Below are positions 1 through 11,437 of a stretch of DNA of 64,000 bases, one piece after another. Each line of letters starts with the position of its first letter. Positions within the stretch are counted from its first letter, which is position 1. The DNA is taken from positions 317,677,344 through 317,741,343 of the forward strand of contig CM054060.1 of assembly GCA_028641055.1 (NCBI GenBank), in the 5' to 3' direction. The position numbers and the translations under genes are program-made. Source of the stretch: Alopecurus myosuroides. Lineage: Eukaryota > Streptophyta > Magnoliopsida > Poales > Poaceae. The notes beneath the pieces are model-generated. The model was not told where the DNA came from, ran no database searches, and saw only the letters and a list, made by a program, of their open reading frames with translations.

Positions 1-802
1 GTTATTTTTTTTGCTGAATTGAAATAGAGAAGAAAAGGCTAGGGTTTTGGCTTAGAAAAATTTAGAAAATTTTTGGTATTGTTTAAATATGTAACAGCAA
101 CAACTTGCAAGTTTTGATTTCCAAAAATAATTAAATTATGTTGCTGTTTGAACTTGGAGTGAATTTGAATGAATTTTGATTATTAAGTGAAAATTAAAAA
201 GAACCATTTCAATTAGTTTGAACCCTCAATTTTATTTGAAACAAATTGATTAGAATTGTTTGTAGTTTTCATAAATTTCAATTGGTTGCTGTTTGCAAAA
301 ATGTGATTTGAATTTTGAATGGAACTTGAGTTACATGAGTTATTAAATAAAATAACAAGTTAATAGTTCTATTTAAATAGAAACAACTAGCTGTTTTAAT
401 TAAACCTTTTATTTGGAAAATGTAACATAACAAGTATGAACAATTATTTGTATGTTGGTTTGGAATTTCAAATGTTTTTGGTATTAGATGAATTATTGAT
501 TAGAAACAAATCAACAGTTTTGAAATCACAACTTTAATGGAAACAAACAATTGTTTTATTTTGAATAATCTTTTGGAAATTGTAACATCACAAGTATGAA
601 ACAAAAGGTTTGAAATTTGATTTGAAATTCAAATAGAAAACAAAGGAAAACAAAGGAAAACAGTTGGAAAACAAAGCAAAACAGAGGAAAACAAATGGAA
701 AACAAGCAAAACAAATGCAATGAACATGATGTCATGATGCAAAACATAAAATAATAGAGAGCAAACATTCTAATGGCTATTTTTCATACTTGGGATGTTA
801 CA
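1..802 (-). repeat. LARD-1 3' LTR, partial
   Basis: This AT-rich 802-bp stretch matches 5577-6378 almost exactly; I noted differences at about 448, 570 and 748. It is the part of the 3' LTR that contains the LTR start on the minus strand (TGTAACATCCC, ending at 802). The rest lies left of the window. The short open frame at 556-768 is compositional and repeats at 6132-6344. Confidence 0.85.
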
Positions 803-1630
803 AAACGCCCCCCCTTGAAGGAATCGCGCCCCGAGATTCCTACTGAGAAAAGAAAAAGGTCTGAATACTTCTTGCGAAGATCCTCTTGAGCTGTTACACG
901 TGAAACACATCGTGCACTTTGGATAGTTTTCTGGAAGTTCAAGATGATAGGCATTTCTGGCAACTCTTCTGGAAAGATGTCAGGGAATTTGGAAACCACC
1001 GGAACATTTTCAAGTAAAGGGAGAGGTTTTGCATTGAGGGTGTATAGCTGGATAGAACTTGGTTCATTTGGAGAATAGACTATCTGGCCAGAAGGGTGGA
1101 ACAGAGTTATTGATTAGACTCCGGTAGAAGAACTGAAGTGGCAAGCAACAACAAGGTTTCAACGGATGAAAAGGATGTTGAGAAAAACAGGATATCGAAG
1201 CAACATCGGGAAAACACGAGATCAAAACACTCCTGAGGTACTACGGAAAACCCATCCGGGCTTCTAAAGGATCAATATCTACTGCTTAAGGAATAGAGGA
1301 TCTGCTTCCGGGGTTTACACGCCTCCGTTCTCAATCATGAGTAGGCAACATGATAAATCATGTCACAACCACCTCCATTCCTATGGTCTAGTAGATATAA
1401 CCATCCTAGAGAAACCAGGATACGTGAAATCCTAACTTGAAAGTTTAGATGAGAAGGGAAAACAACGTTGCACTTCCTTACCAGAAAAGGGAGGGTGGGT
1501 GGGGAAAGAAGAAAAAGAACAGAATTCCTACTCTCACGTTTCATTTTTCCTATATAGCTACAAAATAGTTTCTAGACTCAACTGCGACCAGTAAAGGGGA
1601 TCCTACAGGCAGACAGGCTCTGATACCATT
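803..1630 (-). other. LARD-1 internal domain with pol relic
   Basis: The 828-bp internal region has no intact gene. On the minus strand, about 993-949 encodes a short peptide reading KFPDIFPEELPEMP. It resembles the linker between protease and reverse transcriptase of Tekay-type Gypsy elements, so it may be a relic of the parent pol. A G-run just beside the 3' LTR (about 805-817, read on minus) is a candidate polypurine tract. An inverted repeat GGAATC...GATTCC lies at 820-840. The remainder shows nothing recognisable. Confidence 0.6.
1617..1628 (-). other. LARD-1 primer-binding site, tRNA-iMet
   Basis: The minus strand reads TGGTATCAGAGC, the complement of the 3' end of plant initiator methionine tRNA. 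It lies two bases inside the 5' LTR end at 1631. This fixes the element as minus-strand. Confidence 0.85.
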
Positions 1631-2188
1631 TGTCGCACCCGGACTTCTAGAGGATACTCGCAGTTCCGTTGAAGGGAAGATGATTGGATTACGGGGCTTA
1701 CCTGCACCCGCATTTCTTACGAGTAGGCCAACACACGTATGTGTGACAACCAGCCCCTACTGTTCATCGTCTACGCAAACCATCCCATAGAAATCCAGAT
1801 ACTTCCATTGACGTACTTCAAAACATACACACATGGTACGTCAACGGCATTGGAACAAGTGATATCACAACAGATCTCTACGACACAAAAGATGGAAATA
1901 AGTTGCAAATGGCTCTCACTAGAGCAGAGATAGCAAATACAATCATCCAGAGGACACATGTCCCAACAATTCATCATTACATCACAGCGGAAGCATTCAA
2001 AGTGTCTGAGTACAGACAGATCCAAATAGGCCTAAGAGGCCGGAAACGAAAAGATGGAGCCCATCCACGAAGTCTCGGATCCTGCCCGGGTCCGCTATCT
2101 ACTCGTCAGCAGCCTCGTCAAACTCCACGTAGTAGCCACCATGGGGATCCTCGGAAACGTAGTCTGCGGAAACCACGGCCCCAAAGGG

Positions 2189-2210
2189 GTCAGTACATAA
2201 ACGTACTGAC
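2189..2210. repeat. hairpin in LARD-1 LTR
   Basis: Inverted repeat GTCAGTAC-ATAAAC-GTACTGAC with an 8-bp perfect stem. A related stem (CAGTAC-GGTTAA-GTACTG) sits in the corresponding region of the LARD-2 LTRs near 15753-15772 and 20686-20705, so the stem is kept while the loop differs. Confidence 0.6.
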
Positions 2211-4742
2211 ACGCAAGACTCACAGTTCACCAAAGTGTAACCCGTCAACACCAAGCACAGATGCTTTGGGTTCAACGGAAGAAAGGGGATATAAAAGATG
2301 CTGCAACTGGCTGCTCTAACCAACTACAGAGGTACTACCACTTCCGGCTAAACAGAAAGAAGATAAGATAGCGTATCGTAACCAACTATAACTAACCACC
2401 AAACAAACCCATCCTGGATCTCGCCCCTTATCCAAAGAAGCAATCCGAGGATAACTCACACAGTTGGATTAACGATGGTTCAAGTTATTGTGTCAATAAG
2501 ACTATTACTAGTCAATTTATCATTAGTTAGGTGCAAGTTGTTCTGAGTACTTGTTAGCCAGTACTTTCACCAAGTAATCCATAACCGCGGAAAACACGGC
2601 TTCTCGAGAAGATTTATCCCTGCAGGGGTGCACCAATTTGGCTGTACACGTAAGAATAACCCGCCAGATGGAATGGCCTTTCCACCAAGCGGGGCACTCA
2701 ACACAACTCAACTCTTCTTCGCATCAAGCCCAAAGAACCCCGTGCAATTGAGCGCACGGCTAATCAAGCCCCACGAAGAAAAGGGGACCCTCATAGCACT
2801 CTAAGAACGTGTCTCCCTAAATGCCGACTACAAAAGTTCCACCCTGGCGCCAAGGGTTCGCACCTGCAATATGCATGCGGCAAATGGAAAACCCGAACTA
2901 AATGAGGCGATTTGGACAAGATGCGAATCGAATCAAATTGAGGGGGGCGCCCATACACGCTTCCCACATGCGATTAGTGCGCTCATCATGGATCAGTAGA
3001 CAATACCCTTTTCCTAATTAGGGTGGACACTAGCAGGCCTCAAAACCACGCCGGGCCTCCTGCCGGTGCCTTATCATCAAATTATTACCTCAAACATTAA
3101 CAGGTTGATTGTTTAAACATCGAGCCCCATAACATAATAAAATATAGTAACCGAAAGTAACGGGTAACAGACTCGAGCAAAACAACCCTAAGCATGCTAG
3201 TAAGACACGGGCAACAAGCAATGGGGTTATAGGTGTGGAGGTGAGGCAATATCAGGGTCAAAGGATAACATGTGATAGGATCGAACAGAAGCAACGATTC
3301 ATAGGGCTAGCAGAATAGACAACGGAAAGTATCGGTATCCAATGTGGAAAGGAACACAATGGTTCATGTGAGTGAATACTTGCCTGCAAACTCAGCAGCC
3401 TGGTACTGAGCTAGATCCTCAGAAGGGGTGTCGTAAGTCTCGTCTGTCTCAACGTCGTCGTTTATCCGAGAAGAATCAAGCAAACAACGCAGAGAGACAA
3501 ACAATCAATAACATGGCATAATGCACAAACATGGGATGATGCATGACCATTTAATTGATGCATCAAAATAAACTAGTTGACTTGGTAACAACAAGATTAA
3601 ATGGACCCACATGCAATTTGAGTTGCATATGAAAAGCCCATGAATTATGGTTGAAACAATTGTTTTACAACTAACCAACAGGTGCAAGTGGATTAGTATG
3701 ATGCATGGATGAGGAAAACAGCAAAATAACAACAATAGAAACAATTTAAAATAAGGTTTACTAAGTTTAGAAATTTATTTATTAAGTTAAGAAATTTTGG
3801 TTCCTTAAAGGTGTTACACAAGCATTTGTTGTTTTCAGCAATTTAAATTGTTCAAAATAGATAACAAAGTTCATATTTGGAAAGAACACCAAATTTTAGG
3901 TGGATTACATGTTTCACTTGTTGAAAAAGGATTTAGGATAATTTTACTTTTGAATTAAACAAGTTTAAACAAGATTTAAATGAATTAATTCAAGTATGAA
4001 ATTATTTGAAGTTTTATTTGTTCAAAACATCAAACCAAATTCATATTTGAAAAGTTTATACTTTTATGGTTTGAAAACATATTTTATGTGTTCAAAAGGA
4101 ATTTAATTTGAGCAAGTTATGAATGTAACAATTTTAAATGATTTAAACAAGGTTTAAATCATTTAACCAATTTTAATTATTCAAAACATGAAACAAATTT
4201 TATATTTGGAAAGGTGGTTTAATTTGGCATGGAAAACATATTTTATTTGTTGAAATTGGATTTAAAATGAGCAAGTTATTATTTTGGCAATTTTAAATGC
4301 AATAATTAAGAAACAGTTGTTTTCAGCAATTTAAATTATTCAAAACAGCAAACAAAGTTGATATTTGGAAAGTACATGAAAAATTGATTGGAAAACATAT
4401 TTAGTTTGTGGAATTTGGAATTTTTATGCCCAAGTTATGAATTTTGCAAAATTAAGTGATTTAAACAAGAATTCAAATGTTTCACCAATTTAAAATATTC
4501 AAAACAGTAAACAAATTTTATATTTGGGTAGAGCATTTAATTTGGTACAGAAAACATATTTAAAAAGTTGAATTTGGAGTTAAGATGAATTAGTTATGCA
4601 ATTTCCAAATTTAGGTGCTATTCTGCCAATTAAACAATATTTAGGGACTTAGAAAATATTTTACAGGGATCTAGAAAGAATTGGCAAGGACTGTTCTGTG
4701 ATTTCTGTACAAAAACAAAAGGAATAAAAAGTTGGGTTTTAT

Positions 4743-4812
4743 TGCGGGAGGGGGGACTCGAACCCAAGCCCCCCTGTGCGCGCAGCGAGGAGCGTTGCCA
4801 CTGCGGTAACTG
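4743..4812 (-). other. tRNA-like segment with Pol III box matches inside LARD-1 LTR
   Basis: On the minus strand, TACCGCAGTGG (4808-4798) resembles the A box and GGTTCGAGTCC (4764-4754) matches the B box of a tRNA gene at tRNA-like spacing. The T-arm pairs imperfectly here. The same arrangement occurs in the LARD-2 LTRs with a better T-arm. A clear acceptor stem is not seen, so this is tRNA-derived or tRNA-like and not a functional tRNA gene. Confidence 0.45.
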
Positions 4813-6378
4813 AAACTTTGGTGACAGGAAGGGGGGCGCGGGGTGGATATTGTTCAGCAGCGAGTTAATTGAATTTTTAGGTTCAGTTAACTGAACCCTG
4901 ACTGCACTCGAACGGTGGCCGGCGGCGAGGGATCGCTGTGCTCGCCGTGGGCGCTGCTCGCGGTTGCGGTGGGTGCGTGCGGTGTGCTGTGAGCGTGTGG
5001 GAGCGAAGGGGAGAGGCAGAGAGGGGAAGAGATCACCTCGCGGGGCAGAGGAGAGGCAGGCGTACGTCGGGGCAGCGGTGGCGGAGCAGAGGGCGACGGT
5101 GGCGAAGGGGAGGATGGCGGCGGCGCTCCGAGCCCTCCCGGCCCTCGCCGAGGGGTGGAGGAGGAAGAGGGCCGTGGGGGTGTTCCATTCCCGCCTTCGC
5201 CATGGCCGGAGGAGGGCTCTGGCTCCGATGATCGCCGGAGGGAACAGAGGGTTTCGGTGAGGAGGTGTTCAGAGAGCTTCAGAGATACAGAGGGAGAGCA
5301 GAGAGAAAAGAGAGGGAGAAGGGAGAGAACAGCGGGGGAGAGGGAGAAGGAGGGAGAGATAGGTAGAGCTGAAACCCTAGGGTTTGGGGTCGCTATAAGG
5401 GGGAGGGGGAGAGCTCGGGACCGTCCCTGCGATACTGTCGTCGACGTGGAGGTGGGAGATGACGCCGTACAGGGAAGAAGATGACCCCGAGGGGTATCGG
5501 GCTGGGGAAAAGGTGGGCTGGTGGGCGCAGCCCACTGCCCCTCTGCTGGTGCGTTTCTTTTATTTTTTTCTCTTCTGTTATTTTTTTTGCTGAATTGAAA
5601 TAGAGAAGAAAAGGCTAGGGTTTTGGCTTAGAAAAATTTAGAAAATTTTTGGTATTGTTTAAATATGTAACAGCAACAACTTGCAAGTTTTGATTTCCAA
5701 AAATAATTAAATTATGTTGCTGTTTGAACTTGGAGTGAATTTGAATGAATTTTGATTATTAAGTGAAAATTAAAAAGAACCATTTCAATTAGTTTGAACC
5801 CTCAATTTTATTTGAAACAAATTGATTAGAATTGTTTGTAGTTTTCATAAATTTCAATTGGTTGCTGTTTGCAAAAATGTGATTTGAATTTTGAATGGAA
5901 CTTGAGTTACATGAGTTATTAAATAAAATAACAAGTTAATAGTTCTATTTAAATAGAAACAACTAGCTGTTTTAATTAAACCTTTTATTTGGAAAATGTA
6001 ACATAACAAGTATGAACAATTATTTGGATGTTGGTTTGGAATTTCAAATGTTTTTGGTATTAGATGAATTATTGATTAGAAACAAATCAACAGTTTTGAA
6101 ATCACAACTTTAATGGAAACAAACAATTGTTTTATTTTGAATAATCTTTCGGAAATTGTAACATCACAAGTATGAAACAAAAGGTTTGAAATTTGATTTG
6201 AAATTCAAATAGAAAACAAAGGAAAACAAAGGAAAACAGTTGGAAAACAAAGCAAAACAGAGGAAAACAAATGGAAAACAAGCAAAACAAATGCAATGAA
6301 CATGATGTCATGATGCAAAACATAAAATAACAGAGAGCAAACATTCTAATGGCTATTTTTCATACTTGGGATGTTACA

Positions 6379-9031
6379 ACTTGGCACATGCTCACGCATG
6401 CTATGACTGAAAACAAAAATTCAATTAAGCCTCGATGATTTATTTTGCCTCAGAGTATTTGTATCATATTTTATGCCCTTGTTAATTTTGTTTTGTCGCA
6501 AGCATGATTATGACAGTTGTTGCTCTCTTGATTGTCGCTCCCCGTTTATTGCTAGCCTTCACGTGTACCGAGTATGAGATCTACTCGTGCATCCAACTTC
6601 AAAAAACCAAAGTTTGCCAAATGTATCCATCATACCTACCTATATATGTGGTATTTAACCGCCACTCCAAGTAAATTTCTCGTGTCCTACATTTAAAATC
6701 TTTGAAAAATTATTCTTATTATGTGCCCTTGTTTTAGCTCATGAGGACATAAATAGAGAATCTTTATCTCACTTGCTGATTGGATTTGAGACCCTGGACT
6801 AGTGGCTTCATCAACTTATCCAAATGATAGAAGAGCCAGCAGCGGGGTGTCCATCCCAAAGTAATACAACAAATTCTCTTCACTATTTTTGCCCCTGATT
6901 TTTATTAGTCAAAGCATAATTGTGTAAACAAAAGAGAAAGAGGGATGACCTTCTACCCAGATGCATCCTTCTATGGGAGCCGCTCTTGTGAAGTCTAGTT
7001 GGCTTGTGACGTACTGTATTGTCTGTTTACCATTCGTTGACATAAGCATACACCTCTCTTAAAAATGTTTTCAATACCACTGTTTAATAAAATAAAAAGC
7101 TCTAGCACATGAGTTAATCCCTGCTTCCCTCTTCAAAGGGCCTTTCTTTTATTTTTATGTTGTGTCTTCATCTTCTCGCTTTATGCACTTTCTTGAGAGC
7201 ATGACTATCATTCTTAGTGTAAGGTGCTTGTCCCAACACACGGTTGATTGTGGTATAACTTTGATGCTTGTATATTTGATATCTTTATTTCTAGTCTTTA
7301 TTTGAACTTCAGAGGTGCCCTAGCATTTATGTTTTCCTCCATTATTAAGGGCAAGCGGGTACACTTTATCATACCCTATTATGAGCATTGCAATCCTATA
7401 GATTGATATACTTCATGTTGTTTATTATTAGTTTGTTGGCATCTCTTCATGATTTTCATAGCTGCTAGGTGACTTTTATCTTGCTTACATCTTATTATGA
7501 ATTGCATCACCACTTTATCATATAGTGAGTATATTTACATCACATGAAACAAATGTGTTCGTAAAAGTCTTTTATCGCACTCAGTTGTCGCTGAATTGCT
7601 TGAGGACAAGCAATAAGCTAAGCTTGGGGGAGTTGATACGTCCAAGGCGTATCTCCTTTTCCGAACACTTTTCTTATTGTTTTCCTCTAAACTTGTGAGT
7701 TTTGTATACCACTAACACAGATTAACGCTGTTTCAGCAGAATTACCTTGGTGTCTCGTTTTTGTGTAGAAAAATCAAATTTTGGGAAATATCCTAAAAAA
7801 GACCCCATTGAGCTTATATCACTAGAATACCCCGGAAGCTAGAAGGAGACCTGGAGGGGGCCAGGAGGGGCCCATACCACCCCTGGGCTCCCCCCTAGGC
7901 CACGCCTCCAGATGGTGTGGGGACCACTTCCACCCCCTCGGGCTCCCCTTTCGACTACATATGCCTCGTAAACCTAAAAAGCGCGGGGGGGAGCGGGGTT
8001 GTCATATTCCACAGAAACACAACAGAGTGCCGCCACCACCTCGAAACTCGATTCGGGGATCAGAAGTTCCTGTTCTGCCGCCCTGTCGGGACGGAGATTC
8101 GAAGGAGATCATCGCCATCGACGCCGCCACCTCTTCTCCATCAACCATCCATAATTACCCCGTCCACGTGTGAGTAAACACTGATGTAGGCTGAGAGGGA
8201 TGGAAGGGATTGGATCAGACCGATCATGTAATAATGCCAGATTGTTAGGGCATAGTGCCTAGTATCCATTGTTAGTGTTTTCTACTGTTGTTGCAACTTG
8301 TTATGCTTAATGCTTGTCACTAGGGCCCGAGTGCCATGATCTTAGATATGAACATGTTATTGTTTCATGAGTATAATTATGTTTCTTGATTATATCTGCA
8401 AGTTGTTTACACATGTCATTGTCCGGAACCCAAGGCCCAGTGACAGAAATTGGGACAATCGGAGGGGATGGCTGTGATGTGAGGATCATGTGTGTTCACG
8501 GAGTGTTAATGCTTTGCTCCGGTGCTTTATTAAAAGGAGCACCTTAATTACCAGTAGTTTCCCTAGAGGCATCGCTGCCACGGGCTGGTAGGACAAACAA
8601 TGTTGTGCAAGTTTCTCATTGCAAGCATGTATGACTATATTGGAAAACATGCCTATGGTTTTCCTAGAAGTTGGATGTTTTATTATTATTATCTGCAATG
8701 CCCATGTTTAGATTATTACATGACCTATGTTAGCCATGCAACTCCCGCTTATCCATTCCCTCTATGCCTACGGTACTCCCATCTTGCTATTTTCCACGAT
8801 TGCTACCGTTGTTACTATTTTACTAATGTTGTTATTTTACTACTGCTGCTGCTATAAAACTATTACCACTGATAAATTGTTGAGAGCAAGTCTACTTTCT
8901 GGTGCAGTTGAATTGATAATTCAGTTGTTAAGGCTAATAAATATTCTTTGGCTCCCCTTGTGTCGAATCAATTAATTTTTGTTTTACTTCACTCGAAGAC
9001 TGTTGCGATCCCCTATACTTGTGGTTCATCA
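6379..9031 (+). mobile_element. Athila-like Gypsy element A, 3' part only
   Basis: 6379-7633 is the untranslated 3' internal region. It is closely similar to element F at 37611-38092 and to the reverse strand of element G at 38118-38940. It ends in a polypurine tract AGCTTGGGGGAG followed by an LTR. The 5' part lies beyond the LARD-1 insertion, left of the window. No coding sequence survives. Regions 7917-8177 and 8600-8975 give short open frames within the LTR that are not genes. Confidence 0.75.
7634..9031 (+). repeat. 3' LTR of element A (about 1.4 kb)
   Basis: It starts TGATACGTCCAAGGCGTATC directly after the polypurine tract and ends CTTGTGGTTCATCA. These ends are of the type described for wheat Sabrina/WHAM-like Athila elements. 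The family assignment is from memory of the LTR style and is tentative. Confidence 0.7.
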
Positions 9032-9301
9032 TCCCTCTCAGTATCACCGATGATATATCGTTTGGCCAGACACAATGTTGTTTATCACAGGTCATAGGGG
9101 ATATGGATGAGAAAAGAGAGCGATGTCGGTAAACGAGTTTTATGTGTTATGCTCAAAAAGTTTGATCATACCAGACCACATAGTCCCACCTCGTGATTTC
9201 GATGATATCATGAAGTTAAGGGAATAAGTGAAATGAGTAACTTAGAAGGTTCTCTCGTTCTCCGGGAGCACACATAATCCATCATGGACATCGACGGTCC
9301 C
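9032..9301. other. unclassified repetitive DNA, left part of the target of element B
   Basis: No gene is seen. It ends in GTCCC, the target duplication of element B, and continues at 33016 after that element. Joined, the two parts look like degraded LTR-type repeat sequence, but I cannot name a family. Confidence 0.5.
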
Positions 9302-10580
9302 TGTCGTGGGGTTGGCACGGGAAGTATCCTCATAAGAGAACTTAATTGCAAGGCCATTGGCACAAGGTGAGGCTTCGAAAGGGTTGCGCAAAGAACGGGA
9401 GAAATGGGTTTAGCCAGGTTCGTCCTCTTTATTGAGGGTAAACCTACTCATGTTTGATTCCTATTGATAATATCAGTCTCGATTACAAGGTGCGAAATCA
9501 GGCTGTTGGATGTCTACGCAGACTTCTATTCTTGTAGACAGTGTTGGCCCTCCAAGTGCAGAGGTTTGTAGAACAGCAACAAGTTTCCCTTAAGTAGATT
9601 ACCCATGGTTTATCAAACTCAGGGAGAAAGAGGTCAAAGGTATCCCTCTCAAGCAACCCTGCAATTATGATACGAGAATTCTCTTGTGTCCCCAACACAC
9701 CTAATACAATTGCCAGTTGAATAGGTGCACTAGTTCGGCAAAGAGAAAGTAAAATACAAGTAATATGGATGTTTATAAGAGACAATTGCAATCTGAAATA
9801 AAAATGGCAGCAAGAAAACATGTAGCAGAACTGATTGTAAACAGTGTTTCAATGCTTAGAAACAAGGCCTAGGGATCCTACTTTCACTAGTGGACACTCT
9901 CAACAATGAAAACAAAATTGAATGCATAAATATCATCTCTTCAGTATGCTACTCCGAACCACTCTCCGGATAACGAACACCAATCCATGCGTAGGGCTGT
10001 AACAACACTCTTCAAGTCCGTATTTCCTCTCTAGGGCACCCCACGCTGTCACTATGAGCGCCCCAAATTAGTACTAAACAAACGCTACAATTTTGATAGG
10101 GTCATCCAACACAAGATATAAATATCATGCTAAACTACACGGTGCACACACTGTCACCTTTATACCGTGATCAAAGTGTCTACGAAGATCTCATAACAAA
10201 ACCACTTGAGTAGCATAACAGATGAAAAGTAACATCTACTTATTGAACTAGATTACAAATCTCATGATCACATAAAGATCACACCATGGAAGAGAGAGAT
10301 GAAACACATAGCTACCGGTAAAGCCCTCAGCCCCGGGGGAGAACTACTCCCTCCTCATCATGGGAGACAACAACGACAATGAAGATGGCGGTGGAGTCGA
10401 TGGAGATGGCTCTAGGGGCACTTCCCTGTCCCGGCAGGGTGCCGGAACAGAAATTTGTGTTCCCCGAAACTTGTCGGCGGCGGAGCTACGAAACTTTTCG
10501 TGGAAGGGGCTGATGTTTTAGGGTTTATGCATCAGGGGATATAAATAGGCGAAAGGGCAGCGTTGGTGGGCGCACGAGGG

Positions 10581-11437
10581 CCAGGCTGGGCGTTCGGGTT
10601 ACCCGAAAAACTCGGGTCGGGTTATTCGCGTTTTTGAAAATTCGGGTTCTGAAAAATGACGCCCGAAATTTACCCAGAATAATAAGAACCCGACAATTCG
10701 GGTACCCGATCATTCGGGTTTGGGTTCGGGTTTTCCCGATTTACCCGAATAGGAGCATCACTTAAAGAAATTCCTCAATGCATCAGAGCCGTATCCACTA
10801 GAGGAAGACTTAGGCAGATCGATCGGCGCGGCTCTGCACCCGTACACGCAGTATAGGAATCCCACCGAAGCAACACTGCATCATAACATGACGTTCACGC
10901 CAGGGAGGCGGCGAGCACTATGTTGTACCATAGTATGCCGTCAAGGTAGGCGACATGCGCTATGCTGTACCCCAGCATGCCGTCAAGGTAGGTGGCGGGC
11001 GCTGCATATCGCGTCATTGAGGTAGGCGGCGGGACGCGACAGACACGATGCAACTCCTTGTCATCTCAGGGTTGGGTGGGTGCGGGGGGATGCGTGGAAG
11101 GCCACCGCGTGCAGGCGGCGGCCAGGTTAGGGTCTCGGTCCGTCGCGGCCTGTTCATGTGCGCAAAGTGAGTGATTGAGGATTCGAGGCTTGTGGTCAAT
11201 GATGCGTTCTTGGGCTGTGCGGTAGTTTAATTCGCGTTCTTGGGCTATACGGGAGTTTAATTCATTGTATTGGGCTAAAATTACTTATCTACTTCGGGTT
11301 ATTCGGGTTTTTAGAATTGACACCCGAATAGGTGCTCGTGTTTTTCGGGTTCGGGATATTCGGGTTCGGGATTTTCGGGTTCGGGCTTCGGGTTCGGGAT
11401 TTTCGGGTTCGGGTTTCCGGTTTTATGCCCAGCGTGG
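10581..11437. mobile_element. Small non-autonomous hAT-like element nested in the solo LTR
   Basis: It interrupts the solo LTR. The ends read CAGGCTGGGC on the left and GCCCAGCGTG on the right, imperfect terminal inverted repeats of the CAGGGCTGGGC type known from hAT elements. The flanks share a CGAGGG core, compatible with a decayed 8-bp duplication. Both subterminal regions are dense in TTCGGGT / ACCCGAA motifs. There are internal tandem repeats at 10920-11035 and 11204-11275. No transposase is encoded. Confidence 0.65.
11204..11275. repeat. 30-bp tandem repeat in the hAT-like element
   Basis: GCGTTCTTGGGCT recurs at 11204 and 11234 with a 30-bp period, with a third partial unit near 11264. 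Confidence 0.7.

Larger units (their letters stand above)
1..6378 (-). mobile_element. LARD-1, giant-LTR non-autonomous Gypsy-type retrotransposon (left end outside window)
   Basis: Positions 1-802 and 5577-6378 are a direct repeat with only about three mismatches and no net indel. They are the ends of two long LTRs separated by 828 bp. On the minus strand the LTR starts TGTAACATCCC and ends GGTGCGACA, and it is followed after 2 nt by an initiator-Met tRNA primer-binding site. The element therefore runs right to left, with the 5' LTR at 1631-6378 and only the end of the 3' LTR in view. There is no gag or pol. The LTR start and G-rich polypurine tract resemble Tekay-type chromoviruses, which I infer as the likely source of its machinery. 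The size class fits LARD/Sukkula-like elements; the family is not confirmed. The base after the right end begins ACTTG, the expected target duplication copy. The homologous uninterrupted stretch near 37611 also reads ACTTG. Confidence 0.85.
1631..6378 (-). repeat. LARD-1 5' LTR (4748 bp)
   Basis: Complete LTR. It is composed of a region shared with LARD-2 (about 2301-3700, including ATCCATAACCGCGGAAAACA), an AT-rich block (3750-4720), a GC-rich gene-like block (4740-5560) and a second AT-rich block. The GC-rich block gives several overlapping short open frames on the plus strand (4938-5484); none has a recognisable domain and they lie antisense to the element. A TATA-like CTTATAGCG on the minus strand near 5390-5398 precedes AAACCCTAGGG and could mark the transcription start. 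Confidence 0.8.

Noticed and set aside
556..768. Phe/Cys-rich 70-aa minus frame, also at 6132-6344
   Set aside because: AAAACAAAGG-type repeats in the LTR read on minus; duplicated only because the LTR is.
4743..4812. Functional tRNA gene
   Set aside because: A- and B-box matches are present but no seven-base acceptor stem or proper anticodon arm can be drawn.
4938..5484. Three overlapping Arg/Gly-rich plus frames in LARD-1
   Set aside because: Compositional frames in a GC-rich LTR block antisense to the element.
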